A DNA stretch of 64,000 bases from Sphingomonas lenta (GCF_002288825.1 NZ_NSLI01000003.1:372001-436000); one strand, 5' to 3'. Shown: positions 27,595 through 38,368, numbered from the stretch's first letter. Notes: a model not told the origin generated them from the letters alone. A program made the numbers and translations.

Positions 27595-30492
27595 ATGGCG
27601 TTTTTCCCGCGCGCGCTCCGCGTCTCGTTCCTCCCCCTTCTCCTCGGGTTAGGTCTCCCCGCCTTCGGGCAGCAGGCGGGGCCTGCGCAGCAGGTCGCGC
27701 CGCTCGCGGCCGCGCCCAAGGCGCAGACGCCGCCGGGCGTCGATCCGGCGCCCTGGCTGTTCAAGGGATCGGACATCCCGCCCGACCCGGCCTGGAGTTT
27801 CGGGACGCTGCCCAACGGCGTACGCTACGCCGTGCGCAAGAACGGCGTGCCGCCGGGGCAGGTCGCGGTGCGCGTGCGCATCGACGCGGGGTCGCTCCAT
27901 GAGACGGATGCCGAGCGCGGCTACGCGCATTTCCTGGAGCACCTGACGTTCCGCGGCTCGCGCCACGTGCCCGACGGCGAGGCCAAGCGCGTGTGGCAGC
28001 GGCTGGGCGCGACCTTCGGCTCGGACTCGAACGCGCAGACCACGCCGACGCAGACGCTCTACAAGCTCGACCTGCCGGGCGCGACGCCGCAGGGGCTGGA
28101 CGAGAGCCTCAAGATCCTGGCGGGCATGGTCGCGGCGCCCACCATCACCGACGCCTCCGTCAATGCCGAGCGCCCGGTGGTGCTCGCCGAGCAGCGCGAG
28201 CAGCCCGGGCCGCAGGTGCGGATCAGCGACACGATCCGGCAGACCTTCTTCGCGGGGCAGCCGCTCGCCGACCGCTCGCCGATCGGTTCGGTGAAGACGC
28301 TGGAGGGTGCGACCGGCAAGTCGATGGCCGCGTTCCACGGGCGCTGGTACCGGCCGGACCGTACGGTGGTGATCATCTCGGGCGACATGGACCCGAGCGT
28401 GTTCGCGGCGGGCGTCGCCCGGCACTTTGGCGAGTGGAAGGCCTCCGGCCCTGCCCCGCGCGAGCCCGATTTCGGCAAGCCCGACCCGTCGCAGCCCGCC
28501 ACCCAGACGATCGCCGAGCCCGGCCTGCCGACCCTGGTCGCGATGGCGGTGGTCCGGCCCTGGACCTACCGGGACGACACGATCGAGTTCAACCAGCGCC
28601 GCATGGTCGATACGCTCGCCGCGCGCGTCATCAGCCGCCGGCTCGAGCAGCGCGCGCGGGCGGGCGGCAGCTTCCTCCAGGCGGGCGTGTCGGTCGACGA
28701 CGTGTACCGGTCGGGCAACGCCACGTCGGTCAACATCGTGCCCGTGGGCGACGACTGGGCGACAGCGCTCAAGGACGTGCGCGCGGTGATTGCCGACGCG
28801 AAGACCACGCCGCCGACGCAAGGAGAGATCGACCGCGAGCTCGCCGACTACGATACGGCGCTCCGGACGCAGGTCGAGACCGCGCGCGTCGAGGCGGGCG
28901 CGCGCCAGGCGGACGACATCGCGGAGGCGTTGGAGATCCGCGAGGTCGTGGCCGGCCCTGAGACGTCCTACGGCATCTTCAAGGGCGCGCGGGCGAAGAA
29001 CATGTTCACGCCGGCCGCGATCCTTCAGTCGACCAAGAAGATCTTCGACGGCGTCACCCGCGCGGTCGTCAACACGCGCCAGCCCGACCCGACCGCGCAG
29101 GCCAAGCTTGAACAGGCGCTCAAGGCCGATGTGACGGGCCTGGCGGGCCGGCGCGCGCAGGCGCGCAACGTCAGCTTCGCCGACCTGCCCGCGCTGGGCG
29201 CGCCCGGCCGCGTGACCTCGCGCGTCCGGGAGGAAGGGCTGGAGCTGGAGCGCGTAACGTTCAGCAACGGCACGCGGCTGCTGCTCTTCACCAACTCGGG
29301 CGAGACGGGCCGCGTGTACGTGCGCGTGCGCTTCGGCGGCGGGCGCAACGCGCTTCCCGTCGATCGGCAGACGCCGGCCTGGGCGGGCGAGCTCGCGCTG
29401 GTGGCGAGCGGCATCGGCAAGCTCGACCAGAACGACCTGGAGAGCCTCGTCGCGGGCCGCCGCGTCGGGTTCGACTTCGACGTGGGCGACGACGCGTTCT
29501 CGTTCAACGCGATGACCAACTCGGCCGACCTGGCCGACCAGCTTCGGCTGTTCGCGGCCAAGCTCGCCGCGCCGGGCTGGGACGCCGCGCCCGTCCAGCG
29601 CGCCCGCGCGGTCGCGCAGGCCGCCAGCCGAGGTTACGACGCGTCGCCCGACGGCGTGATCGGCCGCGAGCTCGACGGACTGCTGCGCGACGGCGACCCG
29701 CGCTGGACCGCGCCGACGCCGGAGCAGATCGAGCGGCTCAACGCCGCCGACTTCCGCCGTCTATGGGAGCCGCTGCTGCAACAGGGGCCGATCGAGGTCT
29801 CGGTATTCGGCGACGTGGCGCCCGACGCCGCGATCGACGCGGTGGCGAAGAGCTTCGGCGCGCTGAAGCCCCGCTCGACGACGCCCGTGCCGGCCAAGCC
29901 CGTGCGTTTCCCCGCGCACGTCGCCAGCCCCGTGGTCCGCACGCACACCGGCCCCGACAACCAAGCCGCGGCGGTGATCGCCTGGCCGACGGGCGGCGGG
30001 ATCGAGGGCATCGCGGAGAGCCGCCGCCTCGACGTGCTGGCCCAGGTGTTCAGCGACCGGCTGTTCGAGCGGCTGCGCCAGGCGGAGGGCGCGAGCTACT
30101 CGCCCCAGGTGCAGAGCCAATGGCCCGTCGGCCTGCCCAGCGGCGGCCGCCTGATCGCGGTGGGCCAGGTGACGCCCGACCGCGTGCCGCTCTTCTTCCG
30201 CATGGCGCGAGAGATCGCCGCCGATCTGGCCGCGCGCCCGATCGCCAAGGACGAGCTCGACCGCATTCTCAGGCCCATGGGCCAGTACATCCTGCGCGCG
30301 TCGAGCGGGAACCAGTTCTGGATGCAGCAGCTCGCCGGCGCCGCCTACGACCAGCGCCGCGTGGAGGCGACCAAGCGCGTGGCGGAGGATTATGTCACGG
30401 TGACGCCCGAGCTGCTCCAGCAGACCGCGGCGAAGTATTTGCAGCCGGAGCGGGACTGGACCATGGCGGTGCTGCCGAAGGGGGCGAGGTAG
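27595..30492 (+). CDS. M16-family zinc metallopeptidase (insulinase/pitrilysin type)
   Basis: 965 aa from the ATG at 27595. The signal peptide ends near AFGQQ. The first M16 domain carries the inverted zinc motif HFLEH (His112, Glu115, His116), followed downstream by a Glu in the NAERPVVLAEQRE region. Inactive M16 domains make up the second half (for example RVYVRVRFGGGRNALP). Its length is typical of two-part-repeat periplasmic peptidases that degrade peptides in the cell envelope. It stands alone between the divergent Nfu operon and a repeat. Confidence 0.88.
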   Translation: MAFFPRALRVSFLPLLLGLGLPAFGQQAGPAQQVAPLAAAPKAQTPPGVDPAPWLFKGSDIPPDPAWSFGTLPNGVRYAVRKNGVPPGQVAVRVRIDAGSLHETDAERGYAHFLEHLTFRGSRHVPDGEAKRVWQRLGATFGSDSNAQTTPTQTLYKLDLPGATPQGLDESLKILAGMVAAPTITDASVNAERPVVLAEQREQPGPQVRISDTIRQTFFAGQPLADRSPIGSVKTLEGATGKSMAAFHGRWYRPDRTVVIISGDMDPSVFAAGVARHFGEWKASGPAPREPDFGKPDPSQPATQTIAEPGLPTLVAMAVVRPWTYRDDTIEFNQRRMVDTLAARVISRRLEQRARAGGSFLQAGVSVDDVYRSGNATSVNIVPVGDDWATALKDVRAVIADAKTTPPTQGEIDRELADYDTALRTQVETARVEAGARQADDIAEALEIREVVAGPETSYGIFKGARAKNMFTPAAILQSTKKIFDGVTRAVVNTRQPDPTAQAKLEQALKADVTGLAGRRAQARNVSFADLPALGAPGRVTSRVREEGLELERVTFSNGTRLLLFTNSGETGRVYVRVRFGGGRNALPVDRQTPAWAGELALVASGIGKLDQNDLESLVAGRRVGFDFDVGDDAFSFNAMTNSADLADQLRLFAAKLAAPGWDAAPVQRARAVAQAASRGYDASPDGVIGRELDGLLRDGDPRWTAPTPEQIERLNAADFRRLWEPLLQQGPIEVSVFGDVAPDAAIDAVAKSFGALKPRSTTPVPAKPVRFPAHVASPVVRTHTGPDNQAAAVIAWPTGGGIEGIAESRRLDVLAQVFSDRLFERLRQAEGASYSPQVQSQWPVGLPSGGRLIAVGQVTPDRVPLFFRMAREIAADLAARPIAKDELDRILRPMGQYILRASSGNQFWMQQLAGAAYDQRRVEATKRVAEDYVTVTPELLQQTAAKYLQPERDWTMAVLPKGAR

Positions 30493-30527
30493 GGGGCTCG
30501 GCACCTCTCTCCCCCAAATCTCACTTT

Positions 30528-30673
30528 CTACTTCCCCGGCACAGGCCGGGGCCCAGGCACGGTGCCCTCACTTTGGCGGGAGTACCCGTCGCATTGGGCT
30601 CCGCTACGGACGCTAGGTGCCCTTGCTTGGGAGCGCACCGTGACTGGGCCCCGGCCTTCGCCGGGGAAGGTAG
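30528..30673. repeat. Inverted repeat pair between convergent genes (146 bp)
   Basis: The arm at 30528-30560 (CTTCCCCGGCACAGGCCGGG inside) and the arm at 30636-30673 (CCGGCCTTCGCCGGGGAAG inside) are imperfect inverted copies. Each arm is itself a hairpin. It lies in the 209-bp gap between the M16 peptidase and the acyl-CoA ligase, which converge, so it may act as a bidirectional terminator. Confidence 0.7.
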
Positions 30674-30701
30674 AAGAGAGATCGGATCGAGGACGCGCCC
30701 T

Positions 30702-32492
30702 TTACCCCCGGTACAGCCCGTCCAGCCTTCCCCCGTACACGCCTTTGAGCACGTGGCGTCTGATCTTCATCGATGGGGTCATCTGCTCGTTCTCGATCGT
30801 GAAAGGCTCGTCGGCGATCACGAAGCGGCGGACGCGTTCGATGACGGACAGGTCCTTGTTGACGCGCTCCACCGCGGCCGAGAGTGCAGCGCGGTAAGTC
30901 GGGTTCTCGGCCAAGGCGGCGAAATTGCACGACGCACCCTCGCGCGCGCAGAAGCCCTGCGTCCACTCGGCGTCGGGCACGACCACCGCGACCATGTAAG
31001 GCCGGCGGTCGCCGTAGATCATGGCTTGGGCGATTTCGGGTTGGAGGGTCAACATCCCCTCAACCTTCTGTGGTGCGACGTTGTCGCCCTTGTCGTTGAC
31101 GATAAGGTCCTTTTTGCGGTCGGTGATCTTGATGCGGCCGTGGTCGTCGATCAGGCCGATGTCGCCGGTGTGGAGCCACCCGTCCTTGAGCACGCGCGCG
31201 GTCTCGGCGTCGTTCCGCCAGTAGCCGTGCATCACCAGCTCGCCGCGAACCAGGATCTCGCCGTCCTCGGCGATCCGCACCTCGGTGTCGTCCAGCGGCG
31301 GGCCGACCGTGTCCATGCGCACGCCCGCGCGCGGCCGGTTGCACGAGATGACGGGCGCAGCCTCCGTCTGGCCATAGCCCTGAAGCAGGGTCACGCCCAG
31401 CGAGTGGAAGAATACGCCCACGTCCGGGTTCAAGGGCGCGCCGCCCGACACCATCGCCTTGATCCGCCCGCCGAACTTCTTGGCCACCTTGGGCTTGAAC
31501 AGCGTGTCGACGAGGAGCTTGGTCGCGCGGTCACCGATCCCGAGCGTGCCCTCATAGTCCTTGCGGCCGACCTCGAGCGCCTTGTCGAGCATCCATTGCG
31601 ACAAGCGGCCCCCTTTCTCGATCGCCTTGCCGATGCGCTGGTGCAGCACCTCGAACAGGCGCGGCACCACGAACATCAAGGTGGGGCGGACCTCCTCCAT
31701 GTTGCTGGCGAGCTTCTCCAGCCCCTCGGCGTAGTAGATCTCGCCGCCGACGCCGATCGGGAAGAACTGGCCGCCGGTGTGCTCATAGGCGTGCGAGAGT
31801 GGCAGGAAGGAGAGGAAGACCTCCGGATCGGCGATGCCGAAGTCTTCCGCGATCACGGCGGTGCAGCCGGCCACGTTGTGCAGGATCGCGCCGTGATGCT
31901 GTTGCACGCCGCGCGGGGAGCCGCCCGTGCCGCTGGTGTAGATGATGCACGCCAGATCGGAACGTTCGAAGTCGGCGGCGCGCGCGGCCTCCGCCGGGTC
32001 GGCGGGGTGGCCCGCGATGAGGTCGCGCCACGCGTGGAAGGCGACGCCCGTCTGACCGATGCGCATCTCGTCGATGCCGATGACGACCTGCGCGGTGGAC
32101 GCGCGCACGACGGCGGGCATCAGCGTCTTGGCGAGCTTGGCGGTCGAGACGATCACCGCCTTGGCGCCCGAATTCTCGATGATGTGCGCGTGGTCGCGTT
32201 CGGTGTTGGTGGTGTAGGCGGGCACCGTCACCGCGCCCGCGGCCATGATGGCGATGTCGGCGATCAGCCATTCCGGCCGGTTCTCCGACACCAGCATGAC
32301 GCGGTCGCCGCGCTCCACGCCGATCGCGCGCAGGCCCGCCGCTAGGCTGGCGACCTGGCGCGCGGCCTCGGCCCAGCTGGTCGACGTCCATTTGCCGCCG
32401 GTCTTGCGCCACAGAAACGGCTTGTCGCCCCGGGCGGCCGCCCGCGCGAAGAACATCGCGACGAGGTTGGGGAAATGCTCCAGTTTGTCCAT
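30702..32492 (-). CDS. AMP-dependent long-chain acyl-CoA synthetase (FadD15-like)
   Basis: 596 aa adenylate-forming enzyme. The phosphate loop IIYTSGTGGSPRGV spans 183-196, where the usual second Thr is Gly and Lys is Arg. Other motifs are GYGQTEAAPVISCN, the ribose-binding YWRNDAETARVLKDGWLHTGDIG and KITDRKKDLIVNDKGDNVAPQ. It activates fatty acids at the inner membrane, like FadD15 proteins with an AMP-binding-enzyme C-terminal cap. The next gene upstream (ggt) is 37 nt away on the same strand. The loop variant is common in this subgroup. Confidence 0.88.
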   Translation of the reverse strand: MDKLEHFPNLVAMFFARAAARGDKPFLWRKTGGKWTSTSWAEAARQVASLAAGLRAIGVERGDRVMLVSENRPEWLIADIAIMAAGAVTVPAYTTNTERDHAHIIENSGAKAVIVSTAKLAKTLMPAVVRASTAQVVIGIDEMRIGQTGVAFHAWRDLIAGHPADPAEAARAADFERSDLACIIYTSGTGGSPRGVQQHHGAILHNVAGCTAVIAEDFGIADPEVFLSFLPLSHAYEHTGGQFFPIGVGGEIYYAEGLEKLASNMEEVRPTLMFVVPRLFEVLHQRIGKAIEKGGRLSQWMLDKALEVGRKDYEGTLGIGDRATKLLVDTLFKPKVAKKFGGRIKAMVSGGAPLNPDVGVFFHSLGVTLLQGYGQTEAAPVISCNRPRAGVRMDTVGPPLDDTEVRIAEDGEILVRGELVMHGYWRNDAETARVLKDGWLHTGDIGLIDDHGRIKITDRKKDLIVNDKGDNVAPQKVEGMLTLQPEIAQAMIYGDRRPYMVAVVVPDAEWTQGFCAREGASCNFAALAENPTYRAALSAAVERVNKDLSVIERVRRFVIADEPFTIENEQMTPSMKIRRHVLKGVYGGRLDGLYRG

Positions 32493-32529
32493 CAGCCCTC
32501 TCCTGCGCGCCCGTGTACCCGGGCGTCGC

Positions 32530-34194
32530 TCATGGAATCAGCGCGGTCCCGACGCTGCGCGGATCGGCGGCGCCCCGCCAGCCCGCCGCCGTCAGCTCCG
32601 CCGCGTTCGCCTTCAGCCCCAGCGAGTCGACGCGTACGCGGTGGCCGAGCCGCTCCAGCTCGGGCTTCAGCGCCTCGCGCGCGGTGCCCTGTTCGAGGAT
32701 CAGGCCGTCGCGGCTGAAATAGATCAGGCCCTCGCCGATCGCTTGTTGCGCCGGCATGCCCCAGTCGAGATGCGCGATCAGCGCTTTGGCGACCTGCATG
32801 ATGATCGTCTTGCCGCCCGCGGCGCCGACGGTGAAGACGGGCTTGCCGGACGCGTCGTAGACGATGGTGGGCGACATGGACGATAGCGGGCGCTTGCCGC
32901 CTTGGACGCGGTTGGCGACGGGCAGGCCGCCCACCTCGGGCGCGTGTGTAAAGTCGGTGAGCTCGTTGTTGAGGACCAGGCCGTTCGCGACGACGTTGCT
33001 GCCGAACGCGCTCTCGACGGTCGAGGTGACGGTGGCGACGTTGCCGGCGGCGTCGACCGCGATGAAGTGGGTGGTGCCGGCGGGCTCCGTCTGCACCGCG
33101 GGCCTGCGCGCGGGCGCGCCCGGCGGATTGCCGGCGGGGTAGGCGCCGAGCGCGCGCAGCGGCGAGATCAGGCGCGAGCGGCGCTGGAGGTAGCCGCGGT
33201 CGACGAGCCCGCGCACGGGCACGGCCACGAAATCCGCGTCGCCCAGATACTTCTCGCGGTCGGCATAGGCGAGCTGCATCGCTTCGGCGATCAGGTGCCA
33301 TGACTGGGCGTTGTTGGGCCCCAGCGCCTTGAGGTCGAACCGCTCCAGCATGCCGAGGATGCCGAGCACGGTGGTCGCTCCGCTAGAGGGCGGGCCCATG
33401 CCGCAGATGCGCCACATGCGGTAGCGGCCGCACACCGGCGGGCGCTCCTTGGCGCGGTAGGCGGCGAAGTCGGCGGCCGTCATGTCGCCGGGCGCGCCCC
33501 TGCTCGCGTTCACCGCGGCGACGAGCGCCTGGGCGTTGGGACCGTTGTAGAAGGCGTCCGGCCCCTCCGCCGCGATCCGGCGCAGGAGCGCCGCGAGCGC
33601 GGGATTGCGCAGCGTCGATCCTTCCGCGACGGGCTTGCCGTCGGGCGCGTAGATCGCGCGGATGGCGGGGAAGTCGCCCCAGGCGGGCGCGAGCTGCGCC
33701 GACCGCGCGGCGAGCGGCGCGGTGACCTGGAAGCCGCCGTCCGCTAATCGGATCGCCGGCTCGAATAGGCGGGGCCAGGCGAGCTTGCCCCATTTGCGGT
33801 GCGCCATCGCCATCAGGCGGACGTTGCCCGGCACGCCGACCGACCGGCCGCTCAGCACCGCCTGGCGATAGGGCATGGGCTTGCCGTCGGGCCCGAGGAA
33901 ACGCTGCGGCGTGGCGGCCGCCGGCGCGGTCTCGCGGCCGTCGATCGTCTGGAGCTTGCGCGCCTTCGCGTCGTGGTGGAGGATGAAGCCGCCGCCGCCG
34001 ATGCCGGACGATTGCGGCTCGACCACGGTCAACGCCAGCATCATCGCCAGGGCCGCGTCGGCCGCGCTGCCGCCGGCGCGCAGGATTTCCTGGCCCGCTT
34101 GGCTGGCGCGCGGATCGGCGGAGGTGACGGCGCCCTGCGCCAGCGCGGGCAACGGCAGGATGAACGCGAACAGCGCGAGAAGGTAACGGATCAT
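32530..34194 (-). CDS. ggt: Gamma-glutamyltransferase
   Basis: 554 aa precursor. A signal peptide (residues 1-20, ALAQ end) exports it to the periplasm. The Ntn-hydrolase autoprocessing site is AGTTHF, with Thr374 as the new N-terminus and nucleophile of the small subunit. The later GGKTIIMQVAKAL block and the early SSGIGGGGF substrate loop agree. It cleaves the gamma-glutamyl bond of glutathione and related compounds. The gene may be cotranscribed with the downstream acyl-CoA ligase. Confidence 0.93.
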   Translation of the reverse strand: MIRYLLALFAFILPLPALAQGAVTSADPRASQAGQEILRAGGSAADAALAMMLALTVVEPQSSGIGGGGFILHHDAKARKLQTIDGRETAPAAATPQRFLGPDGKPMPYRQAVLSGRSVGVPGNVRLMAMAHRKWGKLAWPRLFEPAIRLADGGFQVTAPLAARSAQLAPAWGDFPAIRAIYAPDGKPVAEGSTLRNPALAALLRRIAAEGPDAFYNGPNAQALVAAVNASRGAPGDMTAADFAAYRAKERPPVCGRYRMWRICGMGPPSSGATTVLGILGMLERFDLKALGPNNAQSWHLIAEAMQLAYADREKYLGDADFVAVPVRGLVDRGYLQRRSRLISPLRALGAYPAGNPPGAPARRPAVQTEPAGTTHFIAVDAAGNVATVTSTVESAFGSNVVANGLVLNNELTDFTHAPEVGGLPVANRVQGGKRPLSSMSPTIVYDASGKPVFTVGAAGGKTIIMQVAKALIAHLDWGMPAQQAIGEGLIYFSRDGLILEQGTAREALKPELERLGHRVRVDSLGLKANAAELTAAGWRGAADPRSVGTALIP

Positions 34195-34234
34195 CGCGGC
34201 GGGACCCTAACGGCGTGGGGGCCGCGCGCAAGCG

Positions 34235-35275
34235 TTACGCTGCGTCCGCCCCTACGGCATCCGCCACGCTCGCGAACCCGTCGCGCGCGAGCAGCGCGTC
34301 GAGGTCGCGGGCGATGCGGGCGAGCAGGCCGGGACCGTCGAAGACCAGGGCCGTGTAGAGCTGCACTAGGCTCGCGCCCGCCCGGATGCGCGCGTAGGCG
34401 TCCGCACCCGAGCCGATCCCGCCCACGCCGACCAGCGGCAGCGCACCGCCGGTCGCCCGACGGAAGTCGGCGAGCCGCTGTGCGGCGAGGTCGCGCAAGG
34501 GGCGGCCCGACAGCCCGCCGGCCTCCGCCGCACATCGTGAGCGCAGGCCGGGCCGCGTGACCGTGGTGTTGCCGACCACCAGCGCGTCCAGCCCATGTTT
34601 CAGCGCCGCGGCCGCGATCTCCTCGACGTTGGCGTAGTCGAGGTCGGGCGCGACCTTCAGGAATAGCGGCGTCGCGCCCTTGGCCTTGCGCGTGACGGCG
34701 AGCAGCTCGTCGAGCGCCGCGCCGTGCTGCAGGTCGCGCAGGCCGGGCGTGTTAGGCGAGCTGATGTTGATGGTGACGTAGTCCGCGACCGCCGCCGCGC
34801 GGGCCACGCCCAGCGCATAGTCGGCGATGCGGTCGGTGGAGTTTTTGTTCGCGCCGACGTTGATGCCCAGCACGCCGGCCCGCCGCGCCGCGCGGGCGCG
34901 CGCGAGCCCCGCCTCCAGCCCGCGATTGTTGAAGCCCAGCCTGTTCACCACCGCCCCGTCCTCGACCAGGCGGAACATGCGGGGGCGGGGGTTGCCGGGC
35001 TGAGGCAGGGGGGTGAGCGTGCCGATCTCCACCGATCCGGCCCCTAACGCGAACAGCCCGTCGATCGCGCGGCCGTCCTTGTCGAGCCCCGCCGACACGC
35101 CGACGGGATTGGGGAAGTCGAGGCCCGCCACCCTGATCCCCAGCCGCGGCGACGTGACGGGCCTGCGCCCCAGCGGCGTCCCCACCTTGGCCCATGCCGC
35201 GAGCGAGGCGACCGTCAGGTCGTGCGCACGTTCGGGAGGGAGCGCGAACAACATCGGGCGAAGCGGGTGGATCAT
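34235..35275 (-). CDS. pyrD: Dihydroorotate dehydrogenase (quinone), class 2
   Basis: About 346 aa from the ATG at 35275; an ATG at 35287 and a TTG at 35311 are alternatives and no ribosome site decides. FMN barrel enzyme of pyrimidine synthesis using the quinone pool. Signatures: VGVSAGLDKDGRAIDG, VVNRLGFNNRGLEAG, ISSPNTPGLRDLQ (its Ser is the usual class 2 catalytic base) and the phosphate block PLVGVGGIGSGADAYARIRAGASLVQ. An N-terminal amphipathic helix (LRPMLFALPPERAHDL) for membrane contact is present, as expected for class 2. Confidence 0.95.
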   Translation of the reverse strand: MIHPLRPMLFALPPERAHDLTVASLAAWAKVGTPLGRRPVTSPRLGIRVAGLDFPNPVGVSAGLDKDGRAIDGLFALGAGSVEIGTLTPLPQPGNPRPRMFRLVEDGAVVNRLGFNNRGLEAGLARARAARRAGVLGINVGANKNSTDRIADYALGVARAAAVADYVTINISSPNTPGLRDLQHGAALDELLAVTRKAKGATPLFLKVAPDLDYANVEEIAAAALKHGLDALVVGNTTVTRPGLRSRCAAEAGGLSGRPLRDLAAQRLADFRRATGGALPLVGVGGIGSGADAYARIRAGASLVQLYTALVFDGPGLLARIARDLDALLARDGFASVADAVGADAA

Positions 35276-35393
35276 GCCCTTCGCCATCGCATCGCATCGT
35301 TGCTGCGTCAAAAAAGCGACGGAAACGTATGTTTACGTCGAATCCGTACAATAAAACCGTTGGAAAATTTCGCATACAGTAGCTGCGACCCGA

Positions 35394-35461
35394 GGGACGG
35401 GCCGAAAGGCCCCGTTCCGATCCTAACGGCCCGATCCTCGGAAGGGGGTCGGGCCGCTTTT
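35394..35461 (+). ncRNA. Candidate small structured RNA with two hairpins and a terminator
   Basis: In the 238-bp gap between pyrD and the AraC-type gene two hairpins stand in tandem. The first, 35394-35418, has a 10-bp stem with one bulge closed by a GAAA (GNRA) tetraloop. The second, 35427-35456, has an 11-bp GC-rich stem followed by C and TTTT. The GNRA loop plus intrinsic terminator are marks of a transcribed RNA on the plus strand; the 5' end is unknown and could lie in the AT-richer stretch 35310-35390. It may be a free small RNA or an attenuator for the AraC-type gene. Confidence 0.45.
35427..35461 (+). terminator. Intrinsic terminator upstream of the AraC-type gene
   Basis: CGGCCCGATCC (35427-35437) pairs with GGGTCGGGCCG (35446-35456, one G-T pair) across an 8-nt loop, followed by CTTTT. 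It ends 53 nt before the AraC-family start codon, so it would stop transcripts starting in the pyrD/AraC gap. Confidence 0.6.
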
Positions 35462-35513
35462 CATGCCGCCGTGTCGCCAAAGTCGCTGGTACGTCCGAAG
35501 GGGGTGTCTTGCG

Positions 35514-36374
35514 ATGAACGGGATGGAACTGGACTATGCGGTGCCGGCGCCGGACCTCGCGCCGTATGTGACGCTGTTCTACCGCTTCCGGGCCGAGGTG
35601 CCGCTGTTCGAGGACGTGGAACGCGCCGACCACGCGCAGTTCCGTTTCCGCCTGTCGCCGGGCGTGGCGACCTATCGCTTCGCGACCGGCCCCGAATATC
35701 GCGCGCCGGCCATCCACTTTCTCGGCGCGACCTGCTCGCCTACCCGTACGCGCGCCGAAGGGCCGGTGCTCGTCTTCGGCATGGGGGTGACCCCGCTCGG
35801 CTGGGCGGCGATGCTGGGCCTGGACGCGTCGGCGGGCGCGAGCCGGGTGATCGATGCGGAGGCCGCGCTCGGCCCCTGCGTGCGCGAGACGGCCGACAGG
35901 CTGCGCGCCGCCGCCGATCAGGGGGTGGACGCGATGGTGAGGGAGGCGGAGCCGCTGCTGCGCGGCCTAGTCGCGCACGGCGACGACCGTACCGCGACCT
36001 TCTGCGAGGCGGTGGACAAGTGGCTGAGCGGCGCGCCGTCGCCCGTGCTCACCGAGCTGCTCGACGCGACGGGCATGACGCTCCGCCAGGCCGAGCGGCG
36101 TTGCAAGCAGCTCTACGGCCTCGCGCCCAAGGCGCTGGCGCGCAAGTACCGCGCGCTCCGGGCCGCCAACGCCATCGCCGTGCGCGACGTGTCGACCGAC
36201 CAGATCGTCGCGGAAGGCTTCTACGACCAGAGCCACCTCATTCGCGAGCTCAAGCAGTTCATCGGCCGCACGCCCGGCCAGATCCGCGCCGATCCCGGCC
36301 CGCTCGCGCGGCTGACGATCGACCAGCGGCGCGCGCTGCACGGCCGCGTGGCGCCCATCATCTCCGACACCTGA
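35514..36374 (+). CDS. AraC-family transcriptional regulator
   Basis: 286 aa from the ATG at 35514 (AAGGGGG about 10 nt upstream). The N-terminal ~180 residues form an effector domain of the DUF6597/cupin-like kind (LDYAVPAPDLAPYVTLFYRFR). The C-terminal AraC DNA-binding domain reads GMTLRQAERRCKQLYGLAPKAL for helix-turn-helix 1 and DQIVAEGFYDQSHLIRELKQFIGRTPGQI for the second, a classical AraC/XylS signature. The regulated genes are unknown. Its stop codon overlaps a Fur-like box in front of the suf operon. Confidence 0.88.
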   Translation: MNGMELDYAVPAPDLAPYVTLFYRFRAEVPLFEDVERADHAQFRFRLSPGVATYRFATGPEYRAPAIHFLGATCSPTRTRAEGPVLVFGMGVTPLGWAAMLGLDASAGASRVIDAEAALGPCVRETADRLRAAADQGVDAMVREAEPLLRGLVAHGDDRTATFCEAVDKWLSGAPSPVLTELLDATGMTLRQAERRCKQLYGLAPKALARKYRALRAANAIAVRDVSTDQIVAEGFYDQSHLIRELKQFIGRTPGQIRADPGPLARLTIDQRRALHGRVAPIISDT

Positions 36375-36387
36375 TAACGACTCGCAA
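36372..36387. promoter_or_regulatory. Fur-box-like sequence upstream of the suf operon
   Basis: TGATAACGACTCGCAA reads TTGCGAGTCGTTATCA on the other strand, close to Fur-box sequences. The 10-base core CGACTCGCAA is identical to that upstream of fur (24868-24877). It lies 75-90 nt before the sufR start, a sensible place for iron control of SUF. Confidence 0.4.
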
Positions 36388-36432
36388 CAAAGCGGGAACG
36401 GTTGACCGGCCCCGCCCGCATCGCCATCTGCC

Positions 36433-36455
36433 AATCGGAACAGATCGGTCCGATT
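36433..36455. promoter_or_regulatory. 23-bp dyad directly upstream of sufR (candidate autoregulatory operator)
   Basis: AATCGGA (36433-36439) and TCCGATT (36449-36455) are perfect inverted repeats with a 9-nt spacer. The dyad ends 6 nt before the ATG of the Rrf2-family gene. Rrf2 proteins bind dyads of this size, so this is a likely operator. No Shine-Dalgarno is visible between it and the ATG, so the start may be weakly translated or leaderless. Confidence 0.5.
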
Positions 36456-36461
36456 AGCACC

Positions 36462-36904
36462 ATGCGCCTTTCCTCCCTCGCCGACTACGCCGTCGTGCTG
36501 ATGTCAGCGGCCGCCCGCCATTGCGGGGCGACCGCTCGGCTGAACGCGAGCGTGCTCGCCGCGGAAACGGGCGTGCCGCTGCCGACCGCGCAGAAGCTGG
36601 TGAGTCGCCTGTCGGCCGCGGGTCTGCTCCAGAGCGCGCGCGGCACGGGCGGCGGCTTCCGGCTCGCTAGGCCTGCCGCCGCAATCAGCCTCGCCGACAT
36701 CGTGGAGGCGGTGGAGGGGCCGATCGCGCTTACCACGTGCGTCGATCACGAGCGCGACGATTGCGCGCTCGACCACCACTGCTCCGTCAAGCCGCACTGG
36801 GGCGTCGTCAACCAGGCCGTCCGTTCCGCGCTGGCGAACGTCAGCCTCGTCCAGCTCTCGACCGCGCCCGCCGCTTCGGCGCAGCGCCTGAAGGTACTCG
36901 CATA

Positions 36905-36905
<1 letters not shown>
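36462..36905 (+). CDS. sufR: Rrf2-family regulator of SUF iron-sulfur assembly
   Basis: 147 aa from the ATG at 36462. The winged helix-turn-helix reads [14 protein letters not shown], then [22 protein letters not shown] (35-56) and the [12 protein letters not shown] wing. Three cysteines (Cys93, Cys101, Cys107) are spaced as in IscR/SufR-type sensors and should bind an Fe-S cluster. It is the first gene of the suf operon and probably represses it when clusters suffice. Its stop overlaps the sufB ATG (TAATG). The name follows the alphaproteobacterial usage and does not refer to the cyanobacterial SufR family. Confidence 0.9.

Positions 36906-38364
<1,459 letters not shown>

Positions 38365-38368
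<4 letters not shown>

Noticed and set aside
29763..32345. 860-codon plus-strand frame across the M16 and acyl-CoA ligase genes
   Set aside because: It crosses the end of one real gene, an intergenic palindrome and an antisense gene; no domain is recognisable.
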